DNA from: Blastocystis hominis
Taxonomy: Eukaryota; Sar; Bigyra; Opalinata; Blastocystidae
Length of the DNA: 64,000 nt
Direction: 5' to 3'
Assembly (NCBI RefSeq): GCF_000151665.1
Contig: NW_013171865.1
Location: 92,001 to 156,000, forward strand
Shown: in pieces, positions 32,401 to 45,681 of the stretch
Numbering within the stretch: position 1 is the stretch's first letter
Layout of the letters: each line of letters opens with the position of its first letter
Program-made: the position numbers and the translations under genes
The notes under the pieces: model-generated
The model's input: only the letters and a program-made list of their open reading frames with translations
What the model was told of the DNA's origin: nothing
Databases searched by the model: none

Positions 32401-33313
32401 ACCAATTGGCGAAGTATTTGCCGCACATCGAAAGCATCGTCGTGGCGCGCGCGGAGACGGAGCTGGACGACAGCGACGAGCTGCTGACGTACAACACGGA
32501 GGACCCAAACTACGCCAAATACGCGCAGATGATGCAGATGCTCGCGAACGCCGCCGACAAAAGCCGCGAACTCGTTCTCCCGATCCTCAAATCCTGCTGT
32601 TCGCTTTGGGTTCGCGTGCGATGTAGTCCAAATCTATCGAATTCCAAAGAACGACACGTTCTATTCCGCGGTTACCGCGATGTACCACGCCACCAACGAT
32701 CTTCGCTTCCTCTTCGCTCTGTTTAATTGGATGACGCCGGACCAAGCGCGCGCAACGCTTCGCCAACTCCCCTCGATCCCGATGCAGTTCATCCCGGCTC
32801 TCTTCGATCAGCTCGGCGTGCATCCGTTCCCTCTGGAGCGCAGCGAAGTGATCGCGTGTTTGTGCGAGGGAGAAGGGAAGGAGACGAACGAGTGTCTGAA
32901 GATATGCGTGCAGAACCAGTATTTCTTGGACGATGTGGGCGAAGAGAAGAGAAATAAGCGATAGGACGTGTTCAGCGCGATTTTGCAGAGCTGTGAGGAG
33001 AGAGAAGTGTCGCAGACCGTGCTGATTCTGGCGATTCTGATGGTGGATAATCGGAGAAAGGCGGTGAGGAAGCTGTGCAGCACGCTGGGATCGTGTCTGA
33101 ATAAGGAGACGAAGGAGATGTCCGATTTGAATATCGATTTGCTGGCGACTTTGGTGAATATGTGCGATAAGAATTCGGGAGAATTGCTCTATTTGCTGCC
33201 TCCAAAGACGCTGGGTACCGTGCTGGGTAAGACAAAACGAGGAAAGGAGTGGCTACAACGGTATATTGAAGATGAAAATATGCCAATTCCTGATCATGTT
33301 ATTCCCTTGTTAT
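29491..33313 (+). CDS. SYMPK: Symplekin, mRNA 3'-processing scaffold, no genomic stop
   Basis: Scaffold that links CstF and CPSF during cleavage and polyadenylation. Start ATG 29491-29493; well over a dozen introns of about 30 nt. The N-terminal HEAT-like region includes 'KIIAVNGLFSLMTHRKDF' and 'IRFVILSNMLRLLKL'. The C-terminal symplekin domain shows 'LRFLFALFNWMTPDQA', 'LPSIPMQFIPALFDQLGV', 'FPLERSEVIACL' and 'VFSAILQSCEEREVSQT'. A poly-Asn stretch is encoded by an AAC array near 31868-31935. The frame has no stop before TGTTTGTT at 33318-33325; the T of a TGG codon at 33313 lies 5 nt before it. The next genomic in-frame stop is 33355-33357. Confidence 0.75.
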
Positions 33314-33325
33314 GGTGTGTTTGTT

Positions 33326-33755
33326 TTGATATACAAAGGGATCGAAGAGGAGAGTGACTGAAACAGGGAATGAGAAGGGGCGAAAGGGAATTCAGAGTGG
33401 AATATCGAATTGTTAGTATAGAGGATCGATGGGGTAATCGTCAAGATGCATTTGTTATATTTCGATTATAACTTTAATCGTTTGCAAAGCATTCGTTGCT
33501 GTAGTTATTATTATTATTTTATTATAATTCAAAGAGAACGAGGGAGTCGATTCATAGTAAATGGAATTAATAATCAGCAACAACTAATGGTTATTAATGT
33601 TGCTATCGTAAAGCATGCTATTGAATCCACGCTACACTCTTCTTTTATCTACGTTGATTCTTGATAACAAATCCTCTCCAGTTCCCTCTTCTGATCCTAC
33701 TAACGCAGCACACATCACAACATCCATTATTATTCAAACAAACAAACCCATCTCT
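33326..33755. other. AT-rich intergenic between convergent genes
   Basis: Holds the 3' flanks of symplekin and the proteasome gene. The minus-strand TTTGTTTGTT at about 33735-33747 lies just past the stop of the proteasome gene. No other gene seen. Confidence 0.6.
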
Positions 33756-34705
33756 TTAATCTCTCTCCACCATCGTCACCTTCTCCGAAATCACCGCTAC
33801 AACTCACCTTCCTCCTCTTCCTCTTCCTACTGGTAATTCCTGGCGGCAGGTTCAGCGTCGCAGGACGAGCATACTGTCTGCGGAAGTCCTCCACTTTGTT
33901 CTGTCTTCGGTACTCGTACAGGAAATCGCTCGTTCCATTCTTTCGAATGATTCGAACGTTCGGACATCCTCCCGAACCAAGATCGTTGAAAATACCTGCG
34001 TTGATCGCGTCCGCTGCCAGCTCGATGGCCTCGTTTTCTTCCATATCCGGACGGTATCGATGCTCCAAAACCGACATGGCAGCGTAGGAGCCCGATCCCA
34101 ATGTATCGTACGGAAGAGAATCAACGCTATATTCAATCCAGACTGTGAAATTAAAACCTTCCATTTGGCCAGATTCCATATAAATGGCTTCCATCTATGT
34201 CACATCCACCCAAGATCAGCGCGGCAGAGATATAACCCTGGTATTGGAACAGACGGTCCGCAAACAGCTGCATGGCGGAGCAGACACGGCTTTGTTTGCC
34301 AGTTTGAAGACGCATTAAAGCAAGTTGGTGACTTACAAGATCTGTAATTTCGTCTGCATCCGCAGCAGTTCCAGCTCCACAACAGTATATATTCGGAGCA
34401 ATATAATGCACTTTCAGACACTCCTTGTCAACAATCAGAGAGTCCGTCGTGGCTCTTTGATCTGCAGCGATAATCACTCCATCCTTGTAAATTAAACCAA
34501 CAATCGTGGTTCCAGTCTTCTTAAAAGCAGGAGTTACCTTAAACTTATCTTCCAGGACTTTATTTCTAAAATATCAGACCACCGCACAACCAAAGTCCAA
34601 CCTGTCGCAATTATTAAACACAAATCCTTGAGGATAGACTATTGAGGTTAGAATTTCCTATTACGACCTACATTCCTTTTCAACAGATGGCAATTCTGTG
34701 TTCAT
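33756..34705 (-). CDS. PSMB7: 20S proteasome subunit beta2 (PSMB7/PUP1)
   Basis: Trypsin-like catalytic subunit of the proteasome core. Start ATG 34703-34705, introns 31-36 nt. A propeptide ends in 'FKKTG', and mature Thr1 follows ('TTIVGLIYKDGVIIAADQRA'), with D17 and K33 present ('DSLIVDKEC'). The rest matches beta2 throughout ('GAGTAADADEI', 'GYISAALILGG'), including the long C-terminal arm 'PPGITTVISEKV', which is reached only after a 34-nt intron. Stop TAA 33756-33758, followed by a TTTGTTTGTT run. An unspliced reading would give a false Lys/Arg-rich tail. Confidence 0.93.
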
Positions 34706-34941
34706 ACTAAAAACAGTCGAATTAATCCCAAGAGGTTCTTTGATTGAAAAAGAAGAATGGAAAAAATCTGACTGATATTTGGAATTAGCTAAGTTGACCG
34801 ATTAAGCAACATTATGTACAGTACAGCATGTGCTGACAACACCAAGTTGCACAGCTAGTTCATTTCGTTTTCATTACTTTGTTAGTTTTTTCTAAGTTTG
34901 TGCAATTATCGGATTTCTAGGTGTTTCTTTAACGGCCAAGT

Positions 34942-37303
<2,362 letters not shown>

Positions 37304-37470
37304 TTAGTTTTTTCTGATTTTTCCTTTCCATTTGTTTGTTTATTTGTATGGTATCGCTCTTCAATAATAATAATAATAAAGAATAGATAGATGGATGGTT
37401 GGTTGGTTGGATAAAACAAACAAAGGAACCATTTTCACTTGTATTGCTTCGAACTATAGGACATTTCGCT

Positions 37471-38168
37471 TTACTTCTTCTTCTGGTTGATCTTCTTGTG
37501 GTAGAACGCCAGCTCCTCGTCCTCCAGAATGTATCCGTCAGCACGACCGCACTGACCAGGACGCGACGAGATGCGAGCCAGGATCTTACCCGAAGCCAGC
37601 TGATCGATCACTTCCTTCTGCTCCTGAAGGGAATCCTGGAGCTTCTGCAGCTTCGCAAGGTTCGACTTGCTCACGCCCTCCAGCTTGCTCAGATCGTCCT
37701 TCGTCACCTCACCCTTCGCTCCGATCTTGCACGAGTAGTGCTTCTCGAACCAGGCCTTGAAAGGGGTCGCATCGATCGAAACAATGCAGCCCTTCACAAT
37801 GGTGTTCGTACGCACCAACTCGTTGTTGGAAGCGTTGTATACAATGTTCAGGATCTTGGTCTTGGCAGAGAAAGCTACAAATCACTTCACTATACAACAA
37901 TCACCCTCTCCGGTCCAAGAGAACGAACCAGTATCCAGACGAATAGCACGGTGCTTGATGTTTCCACCACGGCAGCGGACCAGATAAATTCTCTTGGCTC
38001 CGAGCTTGGTCATAGCAGGCTGACGACCCATCTCGAATTTTCTCTTCTTGATGTTGATCACAACCTTTCCTCCGGTCAAACGACGCTTATGGCGAGAATC
38101 GCGGCAAATACCTACACCACGATTAGAATTACACTGCAGACCACCAATCCAAAGACAAACTTACCCAT
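37471..38168 (-). CDS. RPS8: 40S ribosomal protein eS8
   Basis: Small-subunit ribosomal protein. Start ATG 38166-38168; exon 1 is just four bases (ATGG) before a 53-nt intron. Protein reads [12 protein letters not shown], '[15 protein letters not shown]', '[16 protein letters not shown]', '[19 protein letters not shown]', and ends '[12 protein letters not shown]'. A second 30-nt intron follows 'SWTGE'. Length is about 200 residues, normal for eS8. Stop TAA, with TTTGTTTGTT about 50 bp later. Confidence 0.95.
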
Positions 38169-38528
38169 TTTTCAAATATGTAAATACAAGCGATAAAAGC
38201 AAGTGAAACCTAACAAATAGAGCAGAGACCTGTACAGTGATCATGCTGAAATTACTATGAAAACTTTTAACGATTTGAACTAACATTTGCTATACTGCTA
38301 ATTCAACGTTACAGCTAGCGATTTCCAAGGGTAGTATTCGTTAATTCTAACAGCACAAAATCTCTTCGCTCCTACCGATGGATATGTTGCACTAAACGAT
38401 CTTTCGCAATGTTTAGAGCATTTTTCAACTTGTTTTATTCTAACGATTGATCATTATTGTGTTTCTGTCAAATCCACTTTCCCGTTTTGAACACTCTTTT
38501 GTAGTACAGTCTTCAAATCGTTTTTGAA
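38169..38528. other. Intergenic between divergent genes
   Basis: About 360 bp with no recognised gene. It must contain the promoters of RPS8 (minus) and the membrane-protein gene (plus). No clear element was recognised. Confidence 0.5.
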
Positions 38529-40042
38529 ATGATTAAAATATTCATATCTCTGCTATTTCTAGCAGTTGCGACATCACAGTGTTTGAATTCGATAGGAAAG
38601 TGAATCGTAGACTGTGGTCGTTTTACAGGGGACTGTACTGGGTTCCTAAGTACCACAACATTCTATTGCTAACGTTAAGGTTTTGGTCGTCGTACTGTTT
38701 ATTCTTTTGGTGTTGTGGACAATGTTGTAATCGAGATAAGAGAAAGTCATCGCTACTACTTGTCTTCAACTTGTAACGACAATCCTGCCCTTATCACTAC
38801 TGCAGTGTATTGAATTGTGGTTGCCTTTCACGTCTAGCTACGAAACTGAGGTGAATGATACAGATATTGATTACGCGGGAGGTGGAATTCTTAAAAGCTT
38901 ATAACAGATAGACTATATATCCCATTTTTCTGTTGTATCTGATTACCTCATTGTATCATCAAATGTGAATGTATTGTCGACTCTGGGTGTAACCTGTGTC
39001 CCCTCTTTGTCGAATGACGTCGAAGTCTCCTTGAAGTTTGTTTGTTCTTTTCTCTTCATTCCAGACGTACTGTTTGCACTTCCTCCAACGGAGTCATCCA
39101 AGGCTCCGACTTCCTAGGCTCCAACACCACCTTCTACGTGAAGTTCCGTACCCTTCTTCCATTCCATCTCATCATCAGCCTCCTCCAAAGAAGTCCGCAT
39201 CTCCCGCTTCTACCCAATCATCGAGCCCTCCTCCCTCAAAAAGCTCGACAACGAAGGCTGCGTCGGCTGTCCGAGCGAGTCCATCTGGTCGTCCGCAGCC
39301 ATCGGCTATCAAGTCCGTGGATTTTGTTCCGAGACACAACACGGCTATCTCTACCGCTCCTGCATCATGGGCGAGACCGGCAACGGCATCTGGGCCGACG
39401 AGCTGACTTCGGAATGCGCGGATCTCGAGGCCGATCCGCAGCTGGAAGTGGGAGAAGCGTTCTTCCACGCGCTGCTGCGAGTAGAGCCGACGAACGATTG
39501 CGAAATAGATCGAAATCGACCCGAGCGAGTTCGTCGCGGACCAGCATTTCTACATGTACGAGCAGCTGCTGGAGTATGTGCGAGCGAACGATCTGCCGAC
39601 GGCCGCGCTGCTGATGGAGCAGGTGAAGAACGTGGATACGATGGAGTCGATGGGAGAAAAAGGGAAGCCGGTGGAGGTTTGGTTCCGCGTGATGGGAGAG
39701 AAGGAGAAGGTGAAGAAGACGAAGAGTTCGGTCGAGACGATTGTGGAGAAGGGGACGCTGCATCGGAGAATGATCGCGTATGATTCGCGATGGTTCGATG
39801 CGAAGATCGAGCTGGGAGGGGAGATCGAGATGACGTCGAAGGTCAATATTGGAGCCATTGTTGCTGTTTGTGTGGTCGTCGTCGTGGTTTTGGTGGTGGT
39901 GATTGGAGTGATCGTCTGGGTCGTTCGCAGGAAGCGGAAGCAGCCCGCTGCGATGGCGGTGGATGTGGAGAAGGGCGCGGAAGAGAGTTATTCGGAGGAT
40001 TATTCGGGATATTCGTATTCTGAGGAAACCGAGAGCGAGTAG
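38529..40042 (+). CDS. Single-pass membrane protein with Cys-rich ectodomain
   Basis: Not recognised as a known family. Start ATG 38529-38531 gives the signal peptide MIKIFISLLFLAVATSQC. Several short exons are needed to about 39100; their borders are uncertain. A middle Cys-rich unit ('GCVGCPSESIW...GFCSETQHGYLYRSC...GIWADELTSEC') has the C-W-C-G-R-C-G-W-C spacing seen in hormone-receptor-like (HRM) modules. Near the C-terminus is a Val-rich helix ('IVAVCVVVVVVLVVVIGVIV') followed by RRKRK, then an acidic tail with repeated S-Y-S/E. So it is a type I protein at the cell surface or in endomembranes. Stop TAG 40040-40042. Confidence 0.55.
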
Positions 40043-40560
40043 TTTGTACGTTTATGTAGAAGTCTTTGTTGAAAACAGGAGTGATGGTGACAGATCGCAA
40101 TGTATCCATGGAATGGATAGGAGACTTGTGAGCTTGCCTTTGGTTTTGAATCTTTTAAAAGACAACCGATTGTTGCACACGTAAATAGTTTTTGAGGTGG
40201 ATGGTTATTCTCTCCATTATATTGGCAAATTATAGTAGTAATCATTATCAGAGATAATGTCACGCTTTCTACCCATAATTGGGTTTTCATCTCAAAGTTG
40301 GTAAGATTGTATCCAACTAATTATAATAATAATAAAATATAAAAAGCATTCACAACAGGATATCAAAGATTGATAGATTACACAGTGACCTTTTGGGCAT
40401 TCCAACGATACCCATTCTATCCACTAGCAATTCTGTTTGTAATCAATGACAATAGTAAATAAAACACGTTAAAAACCTTGATTCTTGTATTTCAAACATA
40501 GGATAATGAAGTGATTCAACGAATATTAACAAAAATGAAGCTTCAATAATAGCAAAATAT
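40043..40560. other. AT-rich intergenic region
   Basis: About 520 bp, increasingly AT-rich toward the LRR genes. No gene, repeat or clear signal seen apart from short A/T runs. Confidence 0.5.
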
Positions 40561-42589
40561 ATGATGAGTACAGAGAGCGCGAGCTATGCAGTTAAGAATC
40601 TTACGTTGGAAATTGCACCTATACAAGTGGAACCAAAAATCCAACGTCCTTTGTCATTTGAGGAAGTAGTATGGAGTTCGCATATTCCTGAGCAATTTCC
40701 TATTCTACGAGTGGAGCATAACAAAAAAGCAGTTGTTCTGAGCATTGGTCCTCCTCATCAACAATACACCATTCAAACAAAAATTAAAAGTGGAAAGCTG
40801 GAAGGAAAAGCAACATTGACTAACCCTCAAAATAAGGTAATTGCCACTTTTATGTATGTTGAAAGTGAAATGACCGGACAATGTAAATTATATTATGAAT
40901 CAGGTAACTTATTTTTTAGCGGTTACTTGTTAAAAGGCTATCGACATGGTTTAGGGAAAGAGTATGATTGTAATGGAAATCTAATATTTGAAGGATATTA
41001 TCATTTTGGAGTGAAAAATGAGAATATAAAAAGAGTGGAGAATATGGAAGGCTATTGGGAGGAAAAGGATTATTCTGGGTTTACAACATCTGTTTGCGAG
41101 AAGGATGCATTTGGAAACAATAATGGTCTGTGCTATTTTTATAAAAATGGTAAACTAGACCGAGCATGCTATTGCCAGAATAATGCTGAGATAGAGCAAG
41201 TTATTAAATTTGGAGATGAAAGCATGAGTCTGTTCAAAAACAATGTAATTTGTTATTATGGCACGTACAGTGGTTCTATTTATACAGGATTTGAACGAAG
41301 AAGCGGAATAGAATACGACAAAGATATACAGCATGTGAAGTATTTTGGTGATTTTATAAATGGAAAGCGAGCAGGGTTTGGAACATCGTATAATGAGGAT
41401 GGTACTGAAAAGTATACCGGAGAATGGATCTATGGGATGAAGAAAAACGTATATACTAAATGGATTATTCGAATGGTTGTTATTTTTGAAGTGATTCTGG
41501 TCGCATTTGACCTTTGTATTGACTCGCTTATCTATAAATTCACTTATTGTATTATAATTCTAATTCTGTGTATTGTTCTGTATTACTATCTCAGGAAAAT
41601 CTGGTCTCTCTGTCCTCTAATTGTCGACTTTGAGCCAAACACCACAGAGAGACCACAGGAATATGGAGAAGATGCCATTATTTCAAATAATAGGTATACA
41701 AACATTAGAGTATGCAAAATCAATGGGTTACAACGACTGAAAACTCTCAGAATTCTTGAAAGCTCATTTGTTGAACGAAGAACTGGACTCCATTTTAGAA
41801 ATAATCCGATTGAAGATTACGAAAAGTCATTCTACGTATTGAATTGTGAATCATTGAAATCTATTCAAGTTGGACAATATAGTTTTTGTGATTTTGCTGG
41901 AGACTTTGAATTGAAGAATCTACCACAATTACAATCTATAGACATTGGTGAAATTGGAAGCAATTCATTTAATTTCTACGGTAGTTCCTTTGTAATTCGA
42001 GGTATTGATATGATATAAAACACGTAATGATTAGATCTTCCAAATCTACAATCCATTACATTAGGTGATGAAGCATTCCGTCATTCCTTGACAACAATAA
42101 TCGAAAGTATATATGAAGGAATATAAATGAAATGATTAATATAGATCTTCCATCATTACGAATTATCAATCTCGGTTATTATTCACTTTGTGGAAGAGAA
42201 ATAGATTCATCATGTTCACTAGTAATGCGAAGTATGAATGAAATAATGTGATATGATTAAATGCAGATCTTCCAAAGCTAACAACCATTAGTTCTCTAGG
42301 ATTTAGTTTCCAATATCCACGTAATATAACATTGGAGAGTAGTTTAAAAAGATACTAATTTACTTAATATAGACATTCCAATGATTAATTTTGTTAAGCT
42401 CGAAAAGGGATTTGAGAATGTCCAAATAGTATCCATTATCAGTAAGTAAGAATACAATATGTCACTTTCACAGATGCGCCTAATATATACCTTGGACCGA
42501 TAATAGTTAGAGAACTCGGAAACAATAAGGTACCCAATGTACTGTCTCAAAAGTTGATTCGTTATTATTTGTGTTTTGTTACCAGTTAA
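40561..42589 (+). CDS. MORN-LRR membrane protein, paralogue 1
   Basis: A long first exon (40561 to about 41999) encodes MORN-like repeats ('YYESGNLFFSGYLLKGYRHG', 'YFGDFINGKRAGFGTSYN') and two hydrophobic helices ('MVVIFEVILVAFDLCIDSLI', 'CIIILILCIVLYYYL'), then BspA-type LRR units ('NCESLKSIQVGQYSFCDFAG'). Five short exons follow, each one LRR unit beginning Asp-Leu/Ile/Ala-Pro, divided by 32-38-nt introns that all fall at the same phase-1 position (A|GT...AG|A). Genomic stop TAA 42587-42589. Codon use is AT-rich, unlike the neighbours. Function unknown; BspA-like LRRs in other gut and mucosal organisms often bind host or bacterial surfaces. Confidence 0.7.
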
Positions 42590-43435
42590 CTCTTGTTCTT
42601 ACATTACTTTTACCATATAGAGTTGAATAAAAACACTCTAATGAGTGTTGTTTCTACTGAATAACAGTGATTTTTGTAGAGTGTACGAGATAGTGACTCT
42701 TTTACCAAAACCAAAATACATCACTCTTTACTGCAATTATACCAAAATAGTTATTAAACTCAAAGCTTCCTTGATGAGTTGGGTGAGTTATGCATGAATG
42801 TGAACAGATAGAACTCCAACAAATAATGTTGACATAGTTTAGCTTATTCAGAAGTCCAGAGTTAGCGAGTACATATATTCTTTCAAACCCAAAACATGCA
42901 GATCATATAAGATAACCATGTTTCACGTTTCACAGTTCAAATAAGCATGGAATTGCATATCTAGTAATCCTTTTCTCCATATTCCATAGCCAAGAATAAG
43001 TGATTAAGCTGATGCTATATAGTATGTATCATAATATTAATTCAATGCTATGGAAATAAGGAAAACGGGATAGCGTGTAGACATCGAATATACAAGAAAC
43101 AATAGAGAGCATTTATCACTGCTAATAGCATGATAAAGACAAAAATGTTCAATTTTAATATGACAGTTATACGCTATACTTCGTTTTTGACGATAATGAC
43201 TATTTTAAGCAAAGAAATAACGAGGAATAATAAGAATGATACAGCTACACTCTAAAAATATATGATATCAACCAAAAGTGGAATTAACACGAAGGCCTTA
43301 CTAGAGCTTTTTGACATTGAAAAAACCTCTCTAGACATCATATAAATCCATTGTATACTTTTTAAATTGTGAAATAGTTCAACATAGTTATTTAAAAGAT
43401 TCATATCTCCTACAGTTTATTCGATCTTATAAAAA
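42590..43435. other. AT-rich gap between the LRR paralogues
   Basis: About 850 bp, the largest gap in the window. No open frame with recognisable homology on either strand. It could hold a decayed LRR fragment, but no DLP-type unit was found. Confidence 0.5.
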
Positions 43436-45425
43436 ATGCATTCTGAATGTACTATCTGATTACTGTCTTGATGAATAGCAACTTATTCGGTAACAAAGGG
43501 CTCAGAGTACTTGTTGAATGGATATGAGTTTGATGATGAACCTATAATAAAAAATCAGAATGGAGAGACATATACTATTCAGTACTTTCGAGGGAAACAC
43601 AAAAACGAATATGTAATGCGTACTCCGGCCGGTGATGCAATTTTGTACGAAAATGGCGTGACAAAAATGCAATGGAAGGAAAACAACTGTGGGTTGTTAC
43701 ATGATGAATTTGTGGTTTACAAAAGAGGTCGGGTTGACTTTCGTCAAAGCTACAAAGACATAATTGAACAAAATGACTATTCTCGTATCATCAATCACAA
43801 GAAAGGACCTCGTTTGGAAATAACGGATTATAGAACGGAAAATTATATTTACCACGGTTTATTTAATAAAAACAACGAGAGAGATGGATGGGGGATTGAA
43901 TGTGATAGAGAGAACGGGAAAATGGTCATTGAAGGGATTTGGAGCAATGGAGCGTTGATTGAGATCATTCGGCTCTTTGATGGAGATACAATGACTGAAT
44001 TGAAGAGAAACGGAGCAGATAGTTTAGATCCAGTGAAACGAGTTCCGATCTATGTGGGAGGTTTTCGCTATGATGGAGACAGTGAAACATTTATTCGTGA
44101 AGGTATAGGAAGCTTAATTGATCAAAAGACTAGACTCGCTTATCGAGAGTGTCATTGGGAAAATGGGAAGGAAGTGAGTGGAGTGGATCTACATGATGGG
44201 TGGTATTGTCCTCAGCCCCAATTAGGTGATAGAAGGGATGCGCAATATGAGAGTGTTTCTAAACAAGATCATCAGTCTGAGAGTGTTTCTAAACAAGATA
44301 ATCAGTCTGAGAGTGTTTCTAAACAAGATAATCAGACTGAGAATACTGCTAAGCAGGATAAGCAGTATGAGAATACACAAAAAAAGGATGCTTCTGGCAA
44401 TAAAACTTTGTGTAAACCTTCTCATGCAATGGCATCCAAATCACTGACAGGATCAATTTTTCGAGCAAATGATCTCAACACCATAAGCGTATCGATTACC
44501 GAGTTAAAGGTCTCTTCGCATAGCTGCAATGACATAAATCTCTTGGACCTGAGCAAATTTGGGTTGTTACAATCAATCGAAATCGGGAGCCACTGCTTTG
44601 GGTCTGTGCCTATTTTTAGAATTGATGCATTGCATAAATTGAGTCGATTGAAAATCGGAAGGAATTCCTTCACTCCAATGAAAAGTACTGAGAAGTTTGA
44701 TTATGAAAAGGCCAACAACCAATCAAAATCATTCCACATATTGAATTGTGAATCATTGGAATCCATTGAAATTGGTGAGTGGAGTTTTAGTGATTTTGCT
44801 GGTAAATTTGAGTTGAAGAATCTACCAAAACTGAAATCCCTTCAAATTGGGTCTATGGACTATAGATCTTATAATTTCTATTTCGCTTCATTCATTGTGA
44901 AGGGTATTTTCCTCATTGATTCTGATAACCCTGTCTAGATTTACCCGATCTGAAGTACATTTCGTTGGGATATCGGTCATTCTCTGAATGCAGAAAGATT
45001 ATTTTTTCGAGTATTATCACAAAGATGATTTCAAAACCTAGACCTTCCGAATCTGCAATCGATTTATCTCGGAGAAACCTCTCTCTATGGAGTAAGTGAC
45101 ACATCATGTACACTCAAGATGCAAAGTATTGATTTCTTTCTTTCACTAACCGTTCTAGACCTTCCGAAGTTGATGTTTATTCTCAGTCCGCAAGGATGGA
45201 GTTTTCGATATCCTCACAGAGTCATATTAAAGAGTATTTATTGCTCATATCTGCGTGTTGCTTATATCATAGATTTGCCTGCTTTAGAGAATGTATTCCT
45301 TCCTGGATCGTTTAAATATGTTCAGGAAAAAGAAATCACGAGTAGAATCACATTTGTTCTTTGTCTATTTAGATGTTCCTCCCATTTTGTCTGATCTCGT
45401 CGAAGGCAAACATTTAGAAAATTAG
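43436..45425 (+). CDS. LRR protein, paralogue 2, with decapeptide repeat
   Basis: Start ATG 43436-43438 (MHSE), then a 30-nt intron into the long exon. It shares the LRR half with paralogue 1: 'NCESLESIEIGEWSFSDFAG' against 'NCESLKSIQVGQYSFCDFAG', and the same series of single-LRR exons ('DLPDLKYISLGYRSF', 'DLPNLQSIYLGETSL', 'DLPKLMFIL', 'DLPALENVFL', 'DVPPIL'). The N-terminal half is only distantly MORN-like, and the two hydrophobic helices are missing. In their place is a polar segment with three perfect-to-near copies of ESVSKQDNQS. Stop TAG 45423-45425. It is probably soluble where paralogue 1 is membrane-bound. Confidence 0.65.
44249..44338 (+). repeat. 30-bp coding tandem repeat, three units
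   Basis: Units at 44249-44278, 44279-44308 and 44309-44338 differ at one or two bases each and encode ESVSKQD(H/N)Q(S/T). Decayed copies (ENTAKQDKQY, ENTQKKD) follow in frame. Confidence 0.9.
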
Positions 45426-45681
45426 CGAGACTTTTTGTTCATCAATAACACAGCAACACGCTACGAATGAACATTTTACCAATCATTTCACTTGTTTTTT
45501 GAAAGAAATCTATTGATATCACCACGCTAACTTTGCATTTCCTCATCATCCAACTCTGCTCCGTCTACCAAACTCTTCGCTCTACTCGATGCAGCATCCA
45601 TCAGCAAGCAAGCAAACCCTTCTCATCTCTTCGAACCCAACATTTCAACTCAACGCTCTCCTTTCTCCCAACAAACAATCC

